From contig OZ005701.1 of assembly GCA_963930775.1 (NCBI GenBank), forward strand, positions 5,153,669 through 5,217,668: a DNA stretch of 64,000 nt, in the 5' to 3' direction. The notes under the pieces are model-generated. The model saw only the letters and a program-made list of their open reading frames with translations, made no database searches and was not told where the DNA came from. A program made the translations under genes and the position numbers. The DNA comes from Cliona cf. orientalis. Its lineage: Eukaryota; Porifera; Demospongiae; Clionaida; Clionaidae. This document shows positions 25,001 to 36,089 of the stretch, piece by piece; the first letter of the stretch is position 1, and the number at the start of each line of letters is the position of its first letter.

Positions 25001-26331
25001 GAATAAATTTTGCAGTTCCGGCCTGGTATGGGCGCGCACACGTGGGCATTGAAAATTTTCGTTGAATAATTTTCGCGGAAGCCGCTGTATCCGCAAAAAC
25101 AACGAAAATTAAGTCCCACGAAATTTAAGTGCTATACGGTAGTACCTCATATGACTTTTAACAGATCAGGATGCACTCTACATAATCATAAGCACAGAAG
25201 AAATAAGGCCACTTCAAATTAATCCTCACAATTTTTTTCAGCTATACAGTAATACACCTCACATAACCACAAGTACCCCACCCTCACTTACTCCACACTT
25301 CCTGGTGCTGATCGTCATGAACTGCATCACACTGGCAAAGGCATCATCCAAACTGGTGTAAACAACTGGGTCCTACGGGAAAACATAATGGATGAAGTAC
25401 ACGTTGCATTACGGCCTTATTAAGGTTACAGGATAGTATTCGACGCGCAATTTATAAATGATTGCGCACAGACACAATTCACGTATGTTTAATGCGGTTT
25501 AGTCAGAAACGCGAACGAATGTCGACCATTTCCAGAAGTAAACAAAAGTCCGAATTTCTGCGTCAAGTTTTGAAGACCAGAGACTTGAATGAACTGACTT
25601 CACTGTCGTTCACGCTAGTCCATCGATCGGAGCAGGGCCAAGTATAGCCCTTTTTCGAAAACTCTAAGATGGTGAGTCGTCAGACAAGGTTTTGTCCTGG
25701 AGAGCCGCCATTAAGCAAGTCACATGGCAGCTGAGCAGTAAGTTTTTATGTTCGCTTTCTGTTCGTGTAACTCGACAGAGGTCAAACGCTATACTTGGCC
25801 CTGTAGAGACTCGTAAGCTATCGTTTCGTTTGTATGTCAATACATAGAGGCTGTTTGCCTTGGCAAAAACTGACGCAGAAAATTGCAATACTTACCCACG
25901 CTTGCAGACAGACAGTGCCAGGTTTGCTTTTCGTTTTTGTGGACCATGTGGCAGGCATCAGGAGAGCTACTTACCTGTGCCTTGACTGTGCAAAGAACGT
26001 GGACAAAAACTGGAATATAACTGTCTCATTTATTATTCATGTGAACTTTGACCATGCGTGGGCGGAACACTATCCTGTAACCTTAAGCCATGGCAGTAGG
26101 TTAGGCTGGTGAGCTTCCCTAAATGTACCATTATATATACCTGGATGGGGTTTACCAGGCCAGTGTTTGGCTGTGGCCAGTCCACTTGCCTCTGCAGAGC
26201 CTTTCTCAGAGTGCTGCTGCCCTGCCGGCCAGAGCGACACAGAGAACACTGCATCCAGTCCTCTGATGATTGCTACAAATAACACAAGGATACCATAATT
26301 TATAACTGTGGCAAAATTTTACTTCAGCCAT
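22064..26331 (-). CDS. AKIP1: AKIP1 (A-kinase-interacting protein 1) homologue
   Basis: Five exons: 26331-26323 (MAE only), 26272-26156, 25372-25292, 24540-24436, 22222-22064; 471 nt, 156 aa plus stop. All junctions are GT-AG and in phase 0. Features shared with vertebrate AKIP1: a basic segment ending in VDW (ALQRQVDW), an ASVMQFM-CG segment like the vertebrate TMAEFM-QCG, a following RYH, and a C-terminal domain with PGTYSITA, THIVKIEPGECISLTLSV. A CSLC pair near the N-terminus may be specific to this lineage. In vertebrates AKIP1 binds the PKA catalytic subunit and NF-kB p65; that role is family knowledge. It is shorter than the human protein (about 210 aa). It starts about 0.45 kb from the CDCA7-like first exon on the other strand, so the two would share a promoter region. 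Confidence 0.82.
22250..22440. mobile_element. Part of a family A TIR element
   Basis: CCGTATGGCGGGTAATTTTT and about 170 bp behind it match one arm of the element at 37460-37909. The opposite terminus may be at about 23255-23281 (GCCCGCCATACGG), the middle being replaced by other repeats. Confidence 0.6.
22511..23067. mobile_element. TIR element, CAGTCGAGCCTC type (557 bp)
   Basis: CAGTCGAGCCTCCGA at the left and GAGGCTCGACTG at the right are inverted copies, each flanked by TA. It has split a repeat whose uninterrupted relative is at about 32168-32275 (shared flanks AAACAAGATTT and CACTATACATCCCT), so that copy serves as an empty site. Confidence 0.8.
23561..23980. mobile_element. TIR element with tRNA-like core
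   Basis: TTACGCTGTGGCTAACGTAC followed by CGGTACCGGTAC is repeated in inverse at the right end (GTACCGGTACCGGTACGTTA, then GCCACAGCGTAA). AAAATTT borders both ends and may be the target duplication. The interior contains a tRNA-like segment on the minus strand and a C run at 23837-23864. Confidence 0.75.
23681..23760 (-). repeat. tRNA-derived (SINE-like) sequence
   Basis: Read on the minus strand, it carries a perfect RNA polymerase III B box, GGTTCGAATCC (complement of 23688-23698). A tRNA-like 5' part, GGCAGCGGCGAGCTGGGTGG, lies about 60 bases upstream with an A-box-like stretch. An intact cloverleaf is not evident, so I call it tRNA-derived rather than a functional tRNA. Confidence 0.5.
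24936..25139. mobile_element. TIR element, CCGTATAGCG type
   Basis: CCGTATAGCGCCTTAATTTC and GAAATTTAAGTGCTATACGG are inverted copies, with TA on each side. It sits in the AKIP1 intron between exons 3 and 4. Confidence 0.75.
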
Positions 26332-26763
26332 CTCCAGAGACGCCTTGTCATTACTATTAAAGGATGGCCACGTGAACAACACACACATTAAATTTTGGAA
26401 CTTATTCTACATGTTCTAGCTAGCAAAATTAGGCCTAACTTTTTTGATCAAGGTATATCATTATACCAATGACAGACAGCTGTTATTAATGTTTTAATAA
26501 TGTGACTGTTTATCTTAAAATAAAGAAAAAAGGCTTGTTATGGTGGGCATTATATAGAAACCTTCCAACGGGTACAATTTTTAATAATAATATTATTATT
26601 ATGTACTTCTATCCACGATAACTTACATCCATACTACTCTTTTATATCCAAATGCTCTGATTGACTGACGCTCTACGCAGCCACGGCCCTGGCACCGTTC
26701 TTGTACTATACTCTCAAATTCAAATTGGCGTACCCGCGCCCGGCGACGCTGACCTTGTAGGTT

Positions 26764-26813
26764 ATGCGCATGCGCGCTATCTTTAGCCCCGCCTTTTGGC
26801 GGGTGTTTGGCGC
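26764..26813 (+). promoter_or_regulatory. NRF1- and E2F-type sites ahead of decayed CDCA7 exon
   Basis: A TGCGCATGCGC palindrome (NRF1 consensus) is followed by TTTTGGCGGG (26794-26803) and TTTGGCGC (26806-26813), both E2F-like. The same order occurs ahead of the intact gene at 45.2 kb. The segment lies between divergent AKIP1 and CDCA7-like exons. Confidence 0.55.
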
Positions 26814-26839
26814 TCAAACTCAAAACTCAATCACACGCT

Positions 26840-27101
26840 GCAAAGATCCGAAGGAGCAGAGCTGTGCGATTTATAAGTTGCAGAGATTGGAGCGTATCAA
26901 AGAGAACCGTAAGATGCTGGAGGAGCTGTTCCCAGACAGAACGAGCATGTACATGTACATGCCCCGCCCCATCAAACCGCGGCACCGATTGGCCCTCGAC
27001 GAGTGACCCAGCAGGACAGCCAAGGTGGATCGGGGTCTGGAGGTAGCACACCAGAGGAGGGAAACTCACCACACAAGAAGAACTCACGCTACTTTGTCAG
27101 G
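26840..27101 (+). pseudogene. Decayed copy of CDCA7 exon 1
   Basis: It aligns with 45282-45532 almost throughout (LQRLERIKENRKMLEELFPD). The ATG region is lost (CAAAGATCCGAAG against CAAAGGTCAAGATGGCCGAAG), a T insertion breaks the frame at GATTTATAAG, and a further change creates a stop after LALDE. The donor at its end (CAG then GTATAAG) is preserved. Its partner exon 2 at 39639 is still open, so only the front of this copy is dead. Confidence 0.8.
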
Positions 27102-27162
27102 TATAAGTTTGTGGGAAACATGCTTCTATTAAATTCTGTCTATCACGTGTGCTAGAGTACAT

Positions 27163-27213
27163 GTAGTCTCATCCCCAGCCCCCTTTCATGCAAAGGGGGC
27201 TGGGGACAAGACC
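27163..27213. repeat. Foldback hairpin, TAGTCTC type
   Basis: TAGTCTCATCCCCAGCCCCC and GGGGGCTGGGGACAAGACCA form a hairpin related to the elements at 6853, 38338, 43279 and 44172. I see no target duplication around this one. Confidence 0.65.
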
Positions 27214-27532
27214 AGTGCTTGAGTTAACTTCTTAAACGTGTTTGATCCTGTTGTCTTTTATTTTGATACACCCAGTTGATTGATTTAATAATAACGTAGT
27301 GGTAGCACAATATATGAAGGTCAGTTTACAATCACACAACGTGTTGTGTTGCGTCGCCTTAGGCTTTGCATTGACGCTTGTAGGTGGGTGCAATACAAAG
27401 CTACAGAATAGAGTCAGTTGCATTGCATTCATGCGTCTGATTGTAAAAATAGTATTATTTGCTTAGTGACGCAACACTAGGCCTTGCGCCACATTGACTC
27501 ATAACCATTCAGAAGATATTATTGTGTTGTTA

Positions 27533-27910
27533 CCCCGCGCGCATGCGCAAGGGGTAAAGCAATCGGTTTGTCCGTCTGTTGTTGTCGTCGTCGTCGTTGT
27601 CGTCGGCACGAAAATCGCCAGATCTCGCGTTCTAGGCATCTGTGCGAGCTGTAAGCACAACCAGTCGGTAGATATCGGTGAAAAACTGGTTTGTAAGCAC
27701 TTCGAATTGCTCAAAAAGGCTTAGTAGTGCTATAAATCGTGCATTTTCTGTTCAGCATGCCTGTTGTTTATCGACCACACCCACTCCTTTAATATGCTGA
27801 TGCGACTGCGCATGCTCAATTTCAGCGTTGGAAAGGGTCATCAAGTCATGAAACAGCTATGCCTCAGAGTGTTGCAATACTACGCTACAGTGGCTACAGA
27901 GCGCGCGGGG
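27533..27910. mobile_element. TIR element, CCCCGCGCGC type
   Basis: The ends CCCCGCGCGC and GCGCGCGGGG are inverted copies flanked by TA. The interior has a GTC microsatellite. The corresponding position in the duplicate block (about 45920) lacks it. Confidence 0.7.
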
Positions 27911-28498
27911 TATGTGCTCTATAGAGCTCTAGTTAAGTTTTGTACCTACATCATAGCACGATCACACTCATCATTAAGCGCTGAATTTATATGTTTGATT
28001 CTTATTTCCATGGAATATTACGCTATATTAAAAATTCCCACGTTATAATACCATAGGACAGGCATTCTAGTATTGTAGGCCAAATTTGAATCCAACAGTG
28101 ATGATCCTGTACCACGTTATAGTATACACTATAACACATAATAATTTATGTTTTATAGCTAGATCTGTCCTACTCACCGTGCAGAATAACCAGGAGAGGG
28201 GGACAAGGGACCAGCTGGCCAGAATAGCACATGTTTTGTGCATTTCTCTGAATGTATGAAAACTCAGAAAACCGTGGCTGTGCTACAGTATGTCACTAGT
28301 GTGTAAAACCCTAATGATGCAGTGATACATTTATGCACAATGTCATGCAGCAATGCATAATTATCCACCACACGCAGCAGGCCAGCCAGCTGACAAACAC
28401 ATGCTATTAGATACCGACAGGTTAGGTAGGCCATGAATATCATAAAGCCAAGACAAGAAAGAGTCATTCTACTTTAGAAGTGGTCAGTAGTATAGCTA

Positions 28499-29324
28499 CC
28501 GTTATTCTGGTAATTTTTGCGTTGTTAAAATTTTGCGGATCATTGAAGGAAAACTGTTAAATTGCTAATTAAAAAAATACGAATACAGGTCAAGAATCAA
28601 TCACTGATGCAAGTAATAAAATTAGCATTGATCGGTACCCCAGCTCTTCTAAGAGATCTCACATACTGCTGAACTTTATTATCAAGCTCTCCTAGTATTA
28701 ATGGCCTACCACGCTTCTTCTTTGGTAGACTACTTATTTCTTCTTCGGTGCCTTTCTTTTTTGTCTCTTCTTGGTACTGCTTCTTGAAAACCCTCACTGT
28801 ACTTTCGCCAAGTGTAGGAAATTCTTGACTAAAGTGCCTTGTAGCTGCCGTGTTGCTACAATGCACAGCATATTTAGCAATCTTAGCATGTTGTTCGGGA
28901 GTGAAATGAGTGTGTTTGCGCTTACGCCCAGTGGCTGTCACGGTTCCATTGGTTGCCAGCTCCCCCAAGACGTGACGAACGGCAGAATTGGCCTCTTTTG
29001 TGACAGTGTCCCCCAAACCAGTTTCACTGGTTTTTGGTAATGTCGGTTGCAGCTTGAAATATTTGTATAGCCCAGCCTTAGTAAAAGCTAGAGTGTGTCT
29101 CGACGGGCAGCTGGCTAGTTTCTAAGTACGAACTACACGTGGCTCACATCGAAAATACTTCCAATTAAACGGAAAAAATTCCATAATAATGAAAATTGTA
29201 TATAAATCTAGTATTGCGTAAAATAATGTTTGCGTGAGTAAATATTGTTTTTAATTATTACGAATCCGTGGCAATTCGCAAAGTTCGCATTTATAAGATT
29301 GTTGCAAAATTACCAGAATTATGG
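28499..29324. mobile_element. DNA transposon fragment with HTH-type ORF (826 bp)
   Basis: CCGTTATTCTGGTAATTTTT at the left and AAAATTACCAGAATTATGG at the right are inverted copies, each flanked by TA. The element encloses one minus-strand ORF and no catalytic domain. Confidence 0.75.
28597..29016 (-). CDS. Transposase N-terminal (DNA-binding) fragment
   Basis: This is a 139-codon open frame inside the TIR element at 28499-29324. It contains a helix-turn-helix-like segment (FTPEQHAKIAKYA, then GESTVRVFKKQY), a basic stretch KKKRGRPLILGELDNKVQQY and a short tail. This layout resembles the N-terminus of pogo/Tigger-like transposases. The DDE catalytic part is absent, and the frame ends next to the left TIR. 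It is probably an internally deleted element; a host gene derived from one is less likely. Confidence 0.6.
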   Translation of the reverse strand: MGDTVTKEANSAVRHVLGELATNGTVTATGRKRKHTHFTPEQHAKIAKYAVHCSNTAATRHFSQEFPTLGESTVRVFKKQYQEETKKKGTEEEISSLPKKKRGRPLILGELDNKVQQYVRSLRRAGVPINANFITCISD

Positions 29325-29810
29325 TAAATACAAAGTCAATACTATGTAACAACTACTATGTTAACAGATAGATACACATATAGACATAAAACAAGTACAG
29401 TAACCCTGCTGTACATGCACCAAGAGTTATTTCAATGCAGTATTAATTTTGTGTAAGTTGTACTACCAGATATTGGAAACGGTGAAATCTTCTCTATTTG
29501 TGTACGATAATATAGTTATGAACACTGCACTTTTGTTTTGATCTATGTTGACCGCCTAGTGTGCCAACTGGCTGGCCTCGTATCCACACTGGGTATGAGT
29601 TCTGTCTAGGCTGCTTAATGGAACAGTGTTGTGTAAAAAATTAATGTATTTGGTGTACAATATTTGATAAGGATACACACAAAAACTAGTATTATAAATT
29701 TGTATTTAAAAGTTCCCAATAGCCATAGTAGTTTATGTTACATGTAAAAGAAGGATACACGCTAAATAATTTTCTTTTAAAAATCCCATGTTTGTGTTTA
29801 CTGTACGAAG

Positions 29811-30913
29811 TCAGTCCTCATCTGAAAGAAAAGAGTCTGACAGTTCCTCTCTCTTCCTTTCACATCGTTTGGTACATCTGTGGCGAGTATATACTTTCTT
29901 AACTTTACCTTGTGAGCACTTCAACGCAAAGATGGAACTTGTTTCAGGGTAGTAGAACGCAAATGCTGGTGCCTCATAGGAGGAATACTGTTTTTTGGGG
30001 ACACATTTGATGATGTATTTTTTATTTATTTTGAAATGTATAGTCTCATTTGAATCAAAAAATGCTGGTTTGATCTTTCCACTTGGAAAAAGAAATTCGT
30101 TGTGGTCAAATATATTGGAACAATTGTAGAGGCTTGGGTAGTGTTCCAGCTCCTTGTCATGTTTTGTACATACAATCACAATGTAGCAGATTTCATAGCG
30201 ATACCTCAGTGTTCCACCAACTCGAAGGAAAAGCTCTCGATCTCTGATGTTCACAACATCAGTACGGGATTGTTGATAAGACTTGAGCAAATCCTTGAAA
30301 TTCACAACAAATCCTCTGTCACCATATCGTGATTCTCGTGGGCTAGACATGAACTGTGACAAGTAAATCCTATAGGAATAAAGCGACGCTGCACTTGAAC
30401 CAATCTTCTTCCCCTGTACATCATCAGAATTGTACCAAGAATATGTATCCACTTCCCACCACGAATGGTTACCTCCTAGTACTCTCTCATCATGCTCAAT
30501 TTTTTGACACCTGTTTTGTGAATCTTTCTGGTACATGTAGCTTGCTATATCTTCTACATCACAGTTCTTGCCATATTTTGGACTCGGCATAAATGTGTAG
30601 CTGGTCTGTCCTTCGTCAGGTTCTATATCTGATGTTTGCCACGAGTGAGCTACATGTCTAATCTGGTATATAGGGATAGTTGTCCTTTCATGTTCATACA
30701 ATGGAGATGTTCGAAATTGTGGTGGAACTGCTTGCCATCCATCTTGAAAACAAGAGCATCGCTGTACGAATTCTCCAGGAAAGAATATCTCGTATTCAGT
30801 ACCACAAAGTTCACTGAGTAGGTAATGTTATATCTTATTGGTGACATGTATGATGTGGTGGTATTTATGTAATACCTTGATATGTATATGGACTTTGGAC
30901 ACTGAGCAGCCAT
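29811..30913 (-). CDS. Unknown-family paralogue 1 (two exons, 346 aa)
   Basis: Exon 1 is 30913-30876 (MAAQCPKSIYIS), exon 2 is 30813-29811; the intron is GT-AG in phase 2. I do not recognise the family. Shared with the paralogues at 47 and 53 kb are, in order: FFPGE, DGW or NGW, KIEH-ERV, a WW-VDT-SWY segment, RYGDRGFVVNFKDLL, LFLRVGGTLRYRYEICY, a VIVCTKHD segment, PSL, IKC-P-KQYSSYEAPAFAFYYP, and a Cys/Arg-rich tail (RHRCTKRCERKREE). There is no signal peptide or membrane segment; cytosolic is a guess. The strong conservation of the middle shows selection on the protein. Exon 1 differs from those of the other copies, so the start is less certain than the body. Confidence 0.7.
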
Positions 30914-31003
30914 GTGTTGAGTTGCAGGTTCTGTTTAGAGGGTGCTATGAGAAATCCTGAGCTTGATTAACACATAGTAATGAATGAGCCTTTATGTCTT
31001 ACT

Positions 31004-31475
31004 CAGTGTTTCATTTAGGGGGGCACTCGCCCCCTCCCCCCTTGGAAACTGGATGCCCCTCCCTGAGGGTGGCCACCATCCATACACGCAATACATGTAT
31101 AAGTAAAAAGTTTGAAGGTGAAAGTGTCCAAAGCGGCAGTTTTGCTCATTTTAACCCATAAACTAGCTGAAGCTTCGCACTACGCGTGGTAGGAGACACA
31201 TTCCACATCCTTGCAACATTTGACTTAAAATGGAGGGGAATCAGTGGATACTACTGACAGATATTCCCCATCCGAGTGCTCAGAAGCCACCAGAAACAGG
31301 CTCAGAGGTTGAAACACTTTTGGGGGAGCATATACACCCCGGACCCCCTTATAATCAAGTTAATGAACACTACGTCATTCTTCACAGATGGAAAAACATA
31401 CTTTAGTCTTTGTCCCCCTTAATTCTGCAATTGTCGCGTTTGCCCCCCTTGATGAAAATCCTAAATGAAACCCTG
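31004..31475. mobile_element. TIR element, CAGTGTTTCATTTAGGGG type
   Basis: CAGTGTTTCATTTAG at the left mirrors CTAAATGAAACCCTG at the right. Inside are runs of C (CCCCCTCCCCCC) and no coding frame. It is non-autonomous. Confidence 0.7.
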
Positions 31476-31485
31476 TTACAATGTA

Positions 31486-31692
31486 CCATAGGTCGGGTTT
31501 TAATTGCGAGTATCTATTAATTGCGAATTGTGAGTTTTCCTACGTTTTATAATTAATAGATTCGCAAACATAAACATGCACGTATACTACAGTACGGTAC
31601 GGGGTCGTCCATCATAATTATTGGATTCGCGATTTGGCCTGACTTGATTAGAACGCAATCATTAAACTACGCAATTAAAACCCGACCTACGG
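31486..31692. mobile_element. TIR element, CCATAGGTCGGGTTTTAATT type
   Basis: The right end AATTAAAACCCGACCTACGG is the inverse of the left end, and TA borders both sides. The interior is AT-rich with no frame. It lies immediately next to the element ending at 31475. Confidence 0.75.
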
Positions 31693-32754
31693 TAATGTCA
31701 TTGGTTAGTTTGAGTATAAATCCACTCCATTTTGTAATGCGCAGTGCAGTGACATGCTAATTTTGTATTATCTTGACAGTTACATAATTGTGAGTGTGTA
31801 CGGTGCATTAATGATTGGGTGTGTCTGATGTGCCAATATAATGTGCATGCTCAGAATGTGTTGCCATGGCGAAGTCATATGACAGTAGTCAGCAGGGCGT
31901 GCAGGCCCGCCACGGCATCTCTATGCTACATGTGTAGCTAGCTAGTCTAGCCAGCAGCGATGTTTACAGGCCTGCCAGGTAGCTACTACCAACTAAGCTT
32001 AAATTTTCTCCCTAAACTTAAGAGTCTCATGGCAGTTTCTCTGTCAGCCTGCCTAGGCGTAGGAACATGAGGGGTGTGGCTAAGAATTTTGCACGTACGT
32101 GAGAACTCCATCTTCTACTAGCTGGACCAGTAAGAGTCAAATGTCATGTAAGATGAATTACACTGAGAGCAATAAAATTGAAGGATGAAGTAGGGAAAGC
32201 AGGGTCAAAAAGTACACAAACAAGATTTGTAGGGATAATCACATCCACTATACATCCCTGCACTTGTTTAAGTAGCTAACTGCATAACATGCAAAAATAA
32301 TGCGACTAACTTGCATGTGGGAGACATTACTGGTTATTTTTACACTCTTGATTGTTTTTGTACTTATAATATTACACAATGAATGTAGCTGGCAGGATTG
32401 GTAATAATTAAATTTCCTGCTGTGTAATTTCACAGGAGCAGATCAAGCAAAATTTAATGTTGCTTGCTAGGCACATATTTACTTGCTGTTCCTAGCGCAT
32501 GCGCTAAACAACTACATGTAGCTCTACAATAGTATTTATATTATTATGACATTTACTTACCTTGGAATTATTTCCAGTTCTTGATCTAACAGAGATGCTA
32601 GAGAACTGTCCTTTTTATACTTACTGCTTAGCACTATTTTTTGCTGACTTGGGCTATGAATGACATGCTGAGTAAGCCTTAGCAAATATTATTGAAGGAA
32701 CAAAATGTGCTTAGCTAGCACATGACTGAGGTGGCAACTGAATACTATTATGAA

Positions 32755-35445
32755 ATTGCTAGCTGGATATGCTAGCTCAGCATCAGTAGTGTGCTAGTTT
32801 CCTTGTTTAGTGTGCTAGCTCAGCATATGTGTTTATTTAGTGCTTTGCTAGGTCAGCATAGCTCCTATATTCATACACTATAGTTGGATGTGCTAACTCA
32901 GCACCTCCAATCTAGTGTGCTAGCTAGCTCAGCATTATAGCACTTTTATTCATTGTGTTTAATGTGCTATCTTTATTCTGTGTGCTAGCTGTCAGCTGTT
33001 TCTCAGCCTCTTTAATCATGTATTATTTAGTGTCTACCTTTATTGGTGATCAGTGTGCTTTATTTAGTGTGCCAGCTCAGCGCCTTTAATCATGATTGTG
33101 TTACCTAAATGCTGTTAATCATAGGTTTATTCTGGTTCAGCTTCTTTATTCTTATACTTAGTGTGCTAGCTCAGCACCATTGTATTTTCTGGTGTTTGCT
33201 TTATTTATATTTGTTTAGTATGCAAGCTCAGTTTTTTTGTGTGCCAGCTCAGCGCCATGTTTATTTCAGTGTGCTACTTAGTGAGCACCTTTAGTCATGT
33301 ACTACCTTTAATCTTGTTTAGTGTGCTAGCACTTGAATTCAAGTGTTGCTAACTCAGTTCATGTGTTTTATATATGGTACACTTCATAATAATAAAGAAG
33401 CTTATATTATAGTAAACACTCCAAAAAGGAACATTAAAGGGTGCTGAGCTGAATGTGTGTGTACTGTTACTCGTAGGTTTATTCTGGCTCTGCTTCTTTA
33501 TTCATTTGCTAGCCAAGCACGTTTGCTTTATACATGTTTATTTAGTGTGCTAGCTAGCTCAGCACCTAACTGCTTGATCAAATTGTGTGCTAGCACATAG
33601 CTCAGCATACTCCTTTATTCATGTAGCTTGGCATTTTTAATGGTTATTTTAGTGTAGCTCCATCAGCACCTTTAATAGTGTGTATTTAGTGTGCTAGCTC
33701 AGCACTGTTGATTATTTAGTATGCTGCTTTATTCATATACTTAATGTGCTAGCTCAGTTTGTTTAGTATGCAATCTGCTAGCTCCCTGATTGCAACTTTA
33801 TTATTTTATATGCTTGCTCAGCACCTTTAATGTCCATCAGTGTTTAGTTTTATAAATTGTGTGCTGGCTCAGCACCTTTGCACTGTTTATTATGTTACAA
33901 GCTAGCTCAGCTTTATTCATGTACTTAGCTCAGCATTTGTGTGCTAGCTAGCTCAGCACCTCAGTTTTAAAAATTATGTGCTATGCTCCTTTATTCATGT
34001 AGTGTGCAAGCTTGGCACTTTACATGTAGCTCCATCAGCACCTTTTAATAGTAGTGTGCTAGCTCAGCACTGTTGACTAGCTCAGCTTGTTTAGTACAAT
34101 GTATATTATCTGCTAGCTCAGTACCTTTATATCATACCTCAGCACTTTATTATTTAGCTCAGCTCCTTAATTCATGTAGTGTGCTTGTTTAGCACCTTTA
34201 GTGTATAATTTGTGCTAGCTCAGCACTGTTTATTATGTTACATGCTTTATTCATGCACTTAGTCAGCACATGTGCTTTATTTATGTTTATTTAGTGCTAG
34301 CTAGCTCAGCACCATTGTGCTAACTCAATTCTGTGTGTGCTAGCTCAGCATCCTCCTTTATTCCTGTAGTGTGCAAGCTCTTGGTACTTTAATGTTTTTT
34401 TAGTATAGCTCTATCAGCACCTTTTAATTAATAGTAGTGTGCTAGCTCAGCACTGCATATTGACTAGCTCATCTTGTTCATGCTATCTGCTAGCTCAGTA
34501 CCTTTATATCATACCTCAGCACTTTATTATTTAGCTCAGCTCCTTAATTCATGTAGTGTGCTTACTCAGCACCTTTAGTGTATAACTTGTGCTAGCTCAG
34601 CACTGTTTATTATGTTACATGCTTTATTCATGCACTTAGTCAGCACATGTGCTTTATTTATGTTTATTTAGTGCTAGCTAGCTCAGCACCATTGTGCTAA
34701 CTCAGTTCTGTGTGTGCTAGCTCAGCATCCTCCTTTATTCATATAGTGTGCAAGCTCTTGGTACTTTAATGTTTTTTTAGTATAGCTCTATCAGCACCTT
34801 TAATACTTTAATAGTAGTGTGCTAGCTCAGCACTGCATATTGACTAGCTCATCTTGCCAGGGTTTATGCTATCTGCTAGCTCAGTACCTTTATATCATGC
34901 CTTAGCACTTTATTATTTAGCTCAGCTCCTTAATTCATGTAGTGTGCTTACTCAGCACCTTTAGTGTATAACTTGTGCTAGCTGGGCACTGTTTATTATG
35001 TTACATGCTTTATTCATGCACTTAGTCAGCACATGTGCTTTATTTAGTGTTAGCTAGCTCAGCACCATTGTGCTAACTCAGTTCTGTGTGTGCTAGCTCA
35101 GCATCCTCCTTTATTCATGTAGTGTACTAGTTCAGCACCTTTAATAGTTGAACAGCACCATCAATACTGTATGTTTAGTTTTATAATTTTATGTGCTAGC
35201 TCAGCACTATTTTAGCATGCTACCTTAGCTCCTTTATTTATGTAGTAGCTAGCTCAGCACTTTTAATCATGACTCAGCAGATGCTGGCTGGGGTTCTTTA
35301 TTAGTGTGCTAGCTCAGCCATCATATTTGTTGAGTGTGCTGCCAGCTCAGCACCTTTAATTATGTGTGTATTTAGTATGCTAGCTTAGCTATTATATGGC
35401 AGCTTTATTCAGTGTGCTAGCTTGGCTCCTTTTAATTGCTTAGCA
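32755..35445. repeat. Minisatellite field with GCTAGCTCAGCA core
   Basis: Dozens of degenerate copies of GTGCTAGCTCAGCACCTTTA are separated by T-rich spacers (TTTATTCATGTAGTGTGC). From about 34051 to 35125 the pattern is organised into a higher-order unit that starts at 34051, 34434 and 34814, a period of about 380 bp. The core is an imperfect dyad (TGCT AGCT AGCA). It abuts the truncated paralogue at 35.6 kb, and no protein-coding frame spans it. Confidence 0.9.
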
Positions 35446-35574
35446 CACCAATGACAAATGCTTTTTGTACTCAGGGTTGCATACAGAGGGGGGGGGGGGG
35501 CACACTCAATTCCATAATAATATACATGTATGTATACAGCACAAACTAATGTGATTACATACACAAGATTATTA

Positions 35575-35774
35575 TTAATTTTGTATATAGTATTCTCCAG
35601 GAAAGAATAGCTTACCATGATCATTATCACAGAGTTTGCTGCATAATTAAATTTTATTATTACTGATCACACCTACAACTTGAATATGAATAGTGATTTA
35701 TTTACCTTTCTTTGATTGTGAATATTGCCCACTTCGCCACTGCCACACACTCGACCATTTCTCATCTACATAGC
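35575..35774 (-). pseudogene. Truncated fourth copy of the unknown family
   Basis: Exon 1 at about 35752-35700 opens with MVECVAVAKWAI. Its donor and the following acceptor (35640 region) are preserved, and exon 2 begins LFFPGEYYIQ. It then hits a stop a few codons after FFPGEY, and the homology ends there. The rest of the gene is replaced by the minisatellite field. The upstream flank (about 36.0-37.5 kb) still matches that of the other copies. Confidence 0.7.
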
Positions 35775-36089
35775 AATAGTGCTGTACAAATGGAATCATG
35801 ACATGCATATATCGGCATGATGACATTGAGAACCAGAGTTGGAAACAACATGCTGCTAATGGCCATCCAGAATTGATGCATTTGATTGATTGATTTTCCA
35901 TATACATGTACTTGGTGTTAATTTCTCTAATAGTGTGCGTGTTTGGCAATGTAATGACCATAACCAGACTGAAAACCTGATGGCTTAGATGAGTAAATAC
36001 TGTTTCTTTGGGCAATAATAATCTATTCTTTGGATGGAAATGTTTTAATTTTTGGAATTATGAGACGTAGTAATCACAAAGAATGATTA

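Noticed and set aside
26827-27087. Minus-strand frame over the CDCA7-like exon at 26.9 kb
   Set aside because: It is the antisense of a decayed exon; the match to 45.3 kb is in the plus-strand reading.
30102-30592. Plus-strand frames opposite unknown-family paralogue 1
   Set aside because: They are antisense shadows; the minus-strand protein is conserved between copies whereas these are not.
32755-35445. CRISPR-like array
   Set aside because: The repeats are degenerate, spacers are not unique units of even length, and the genome is that of an animal; it is a minisatellite.
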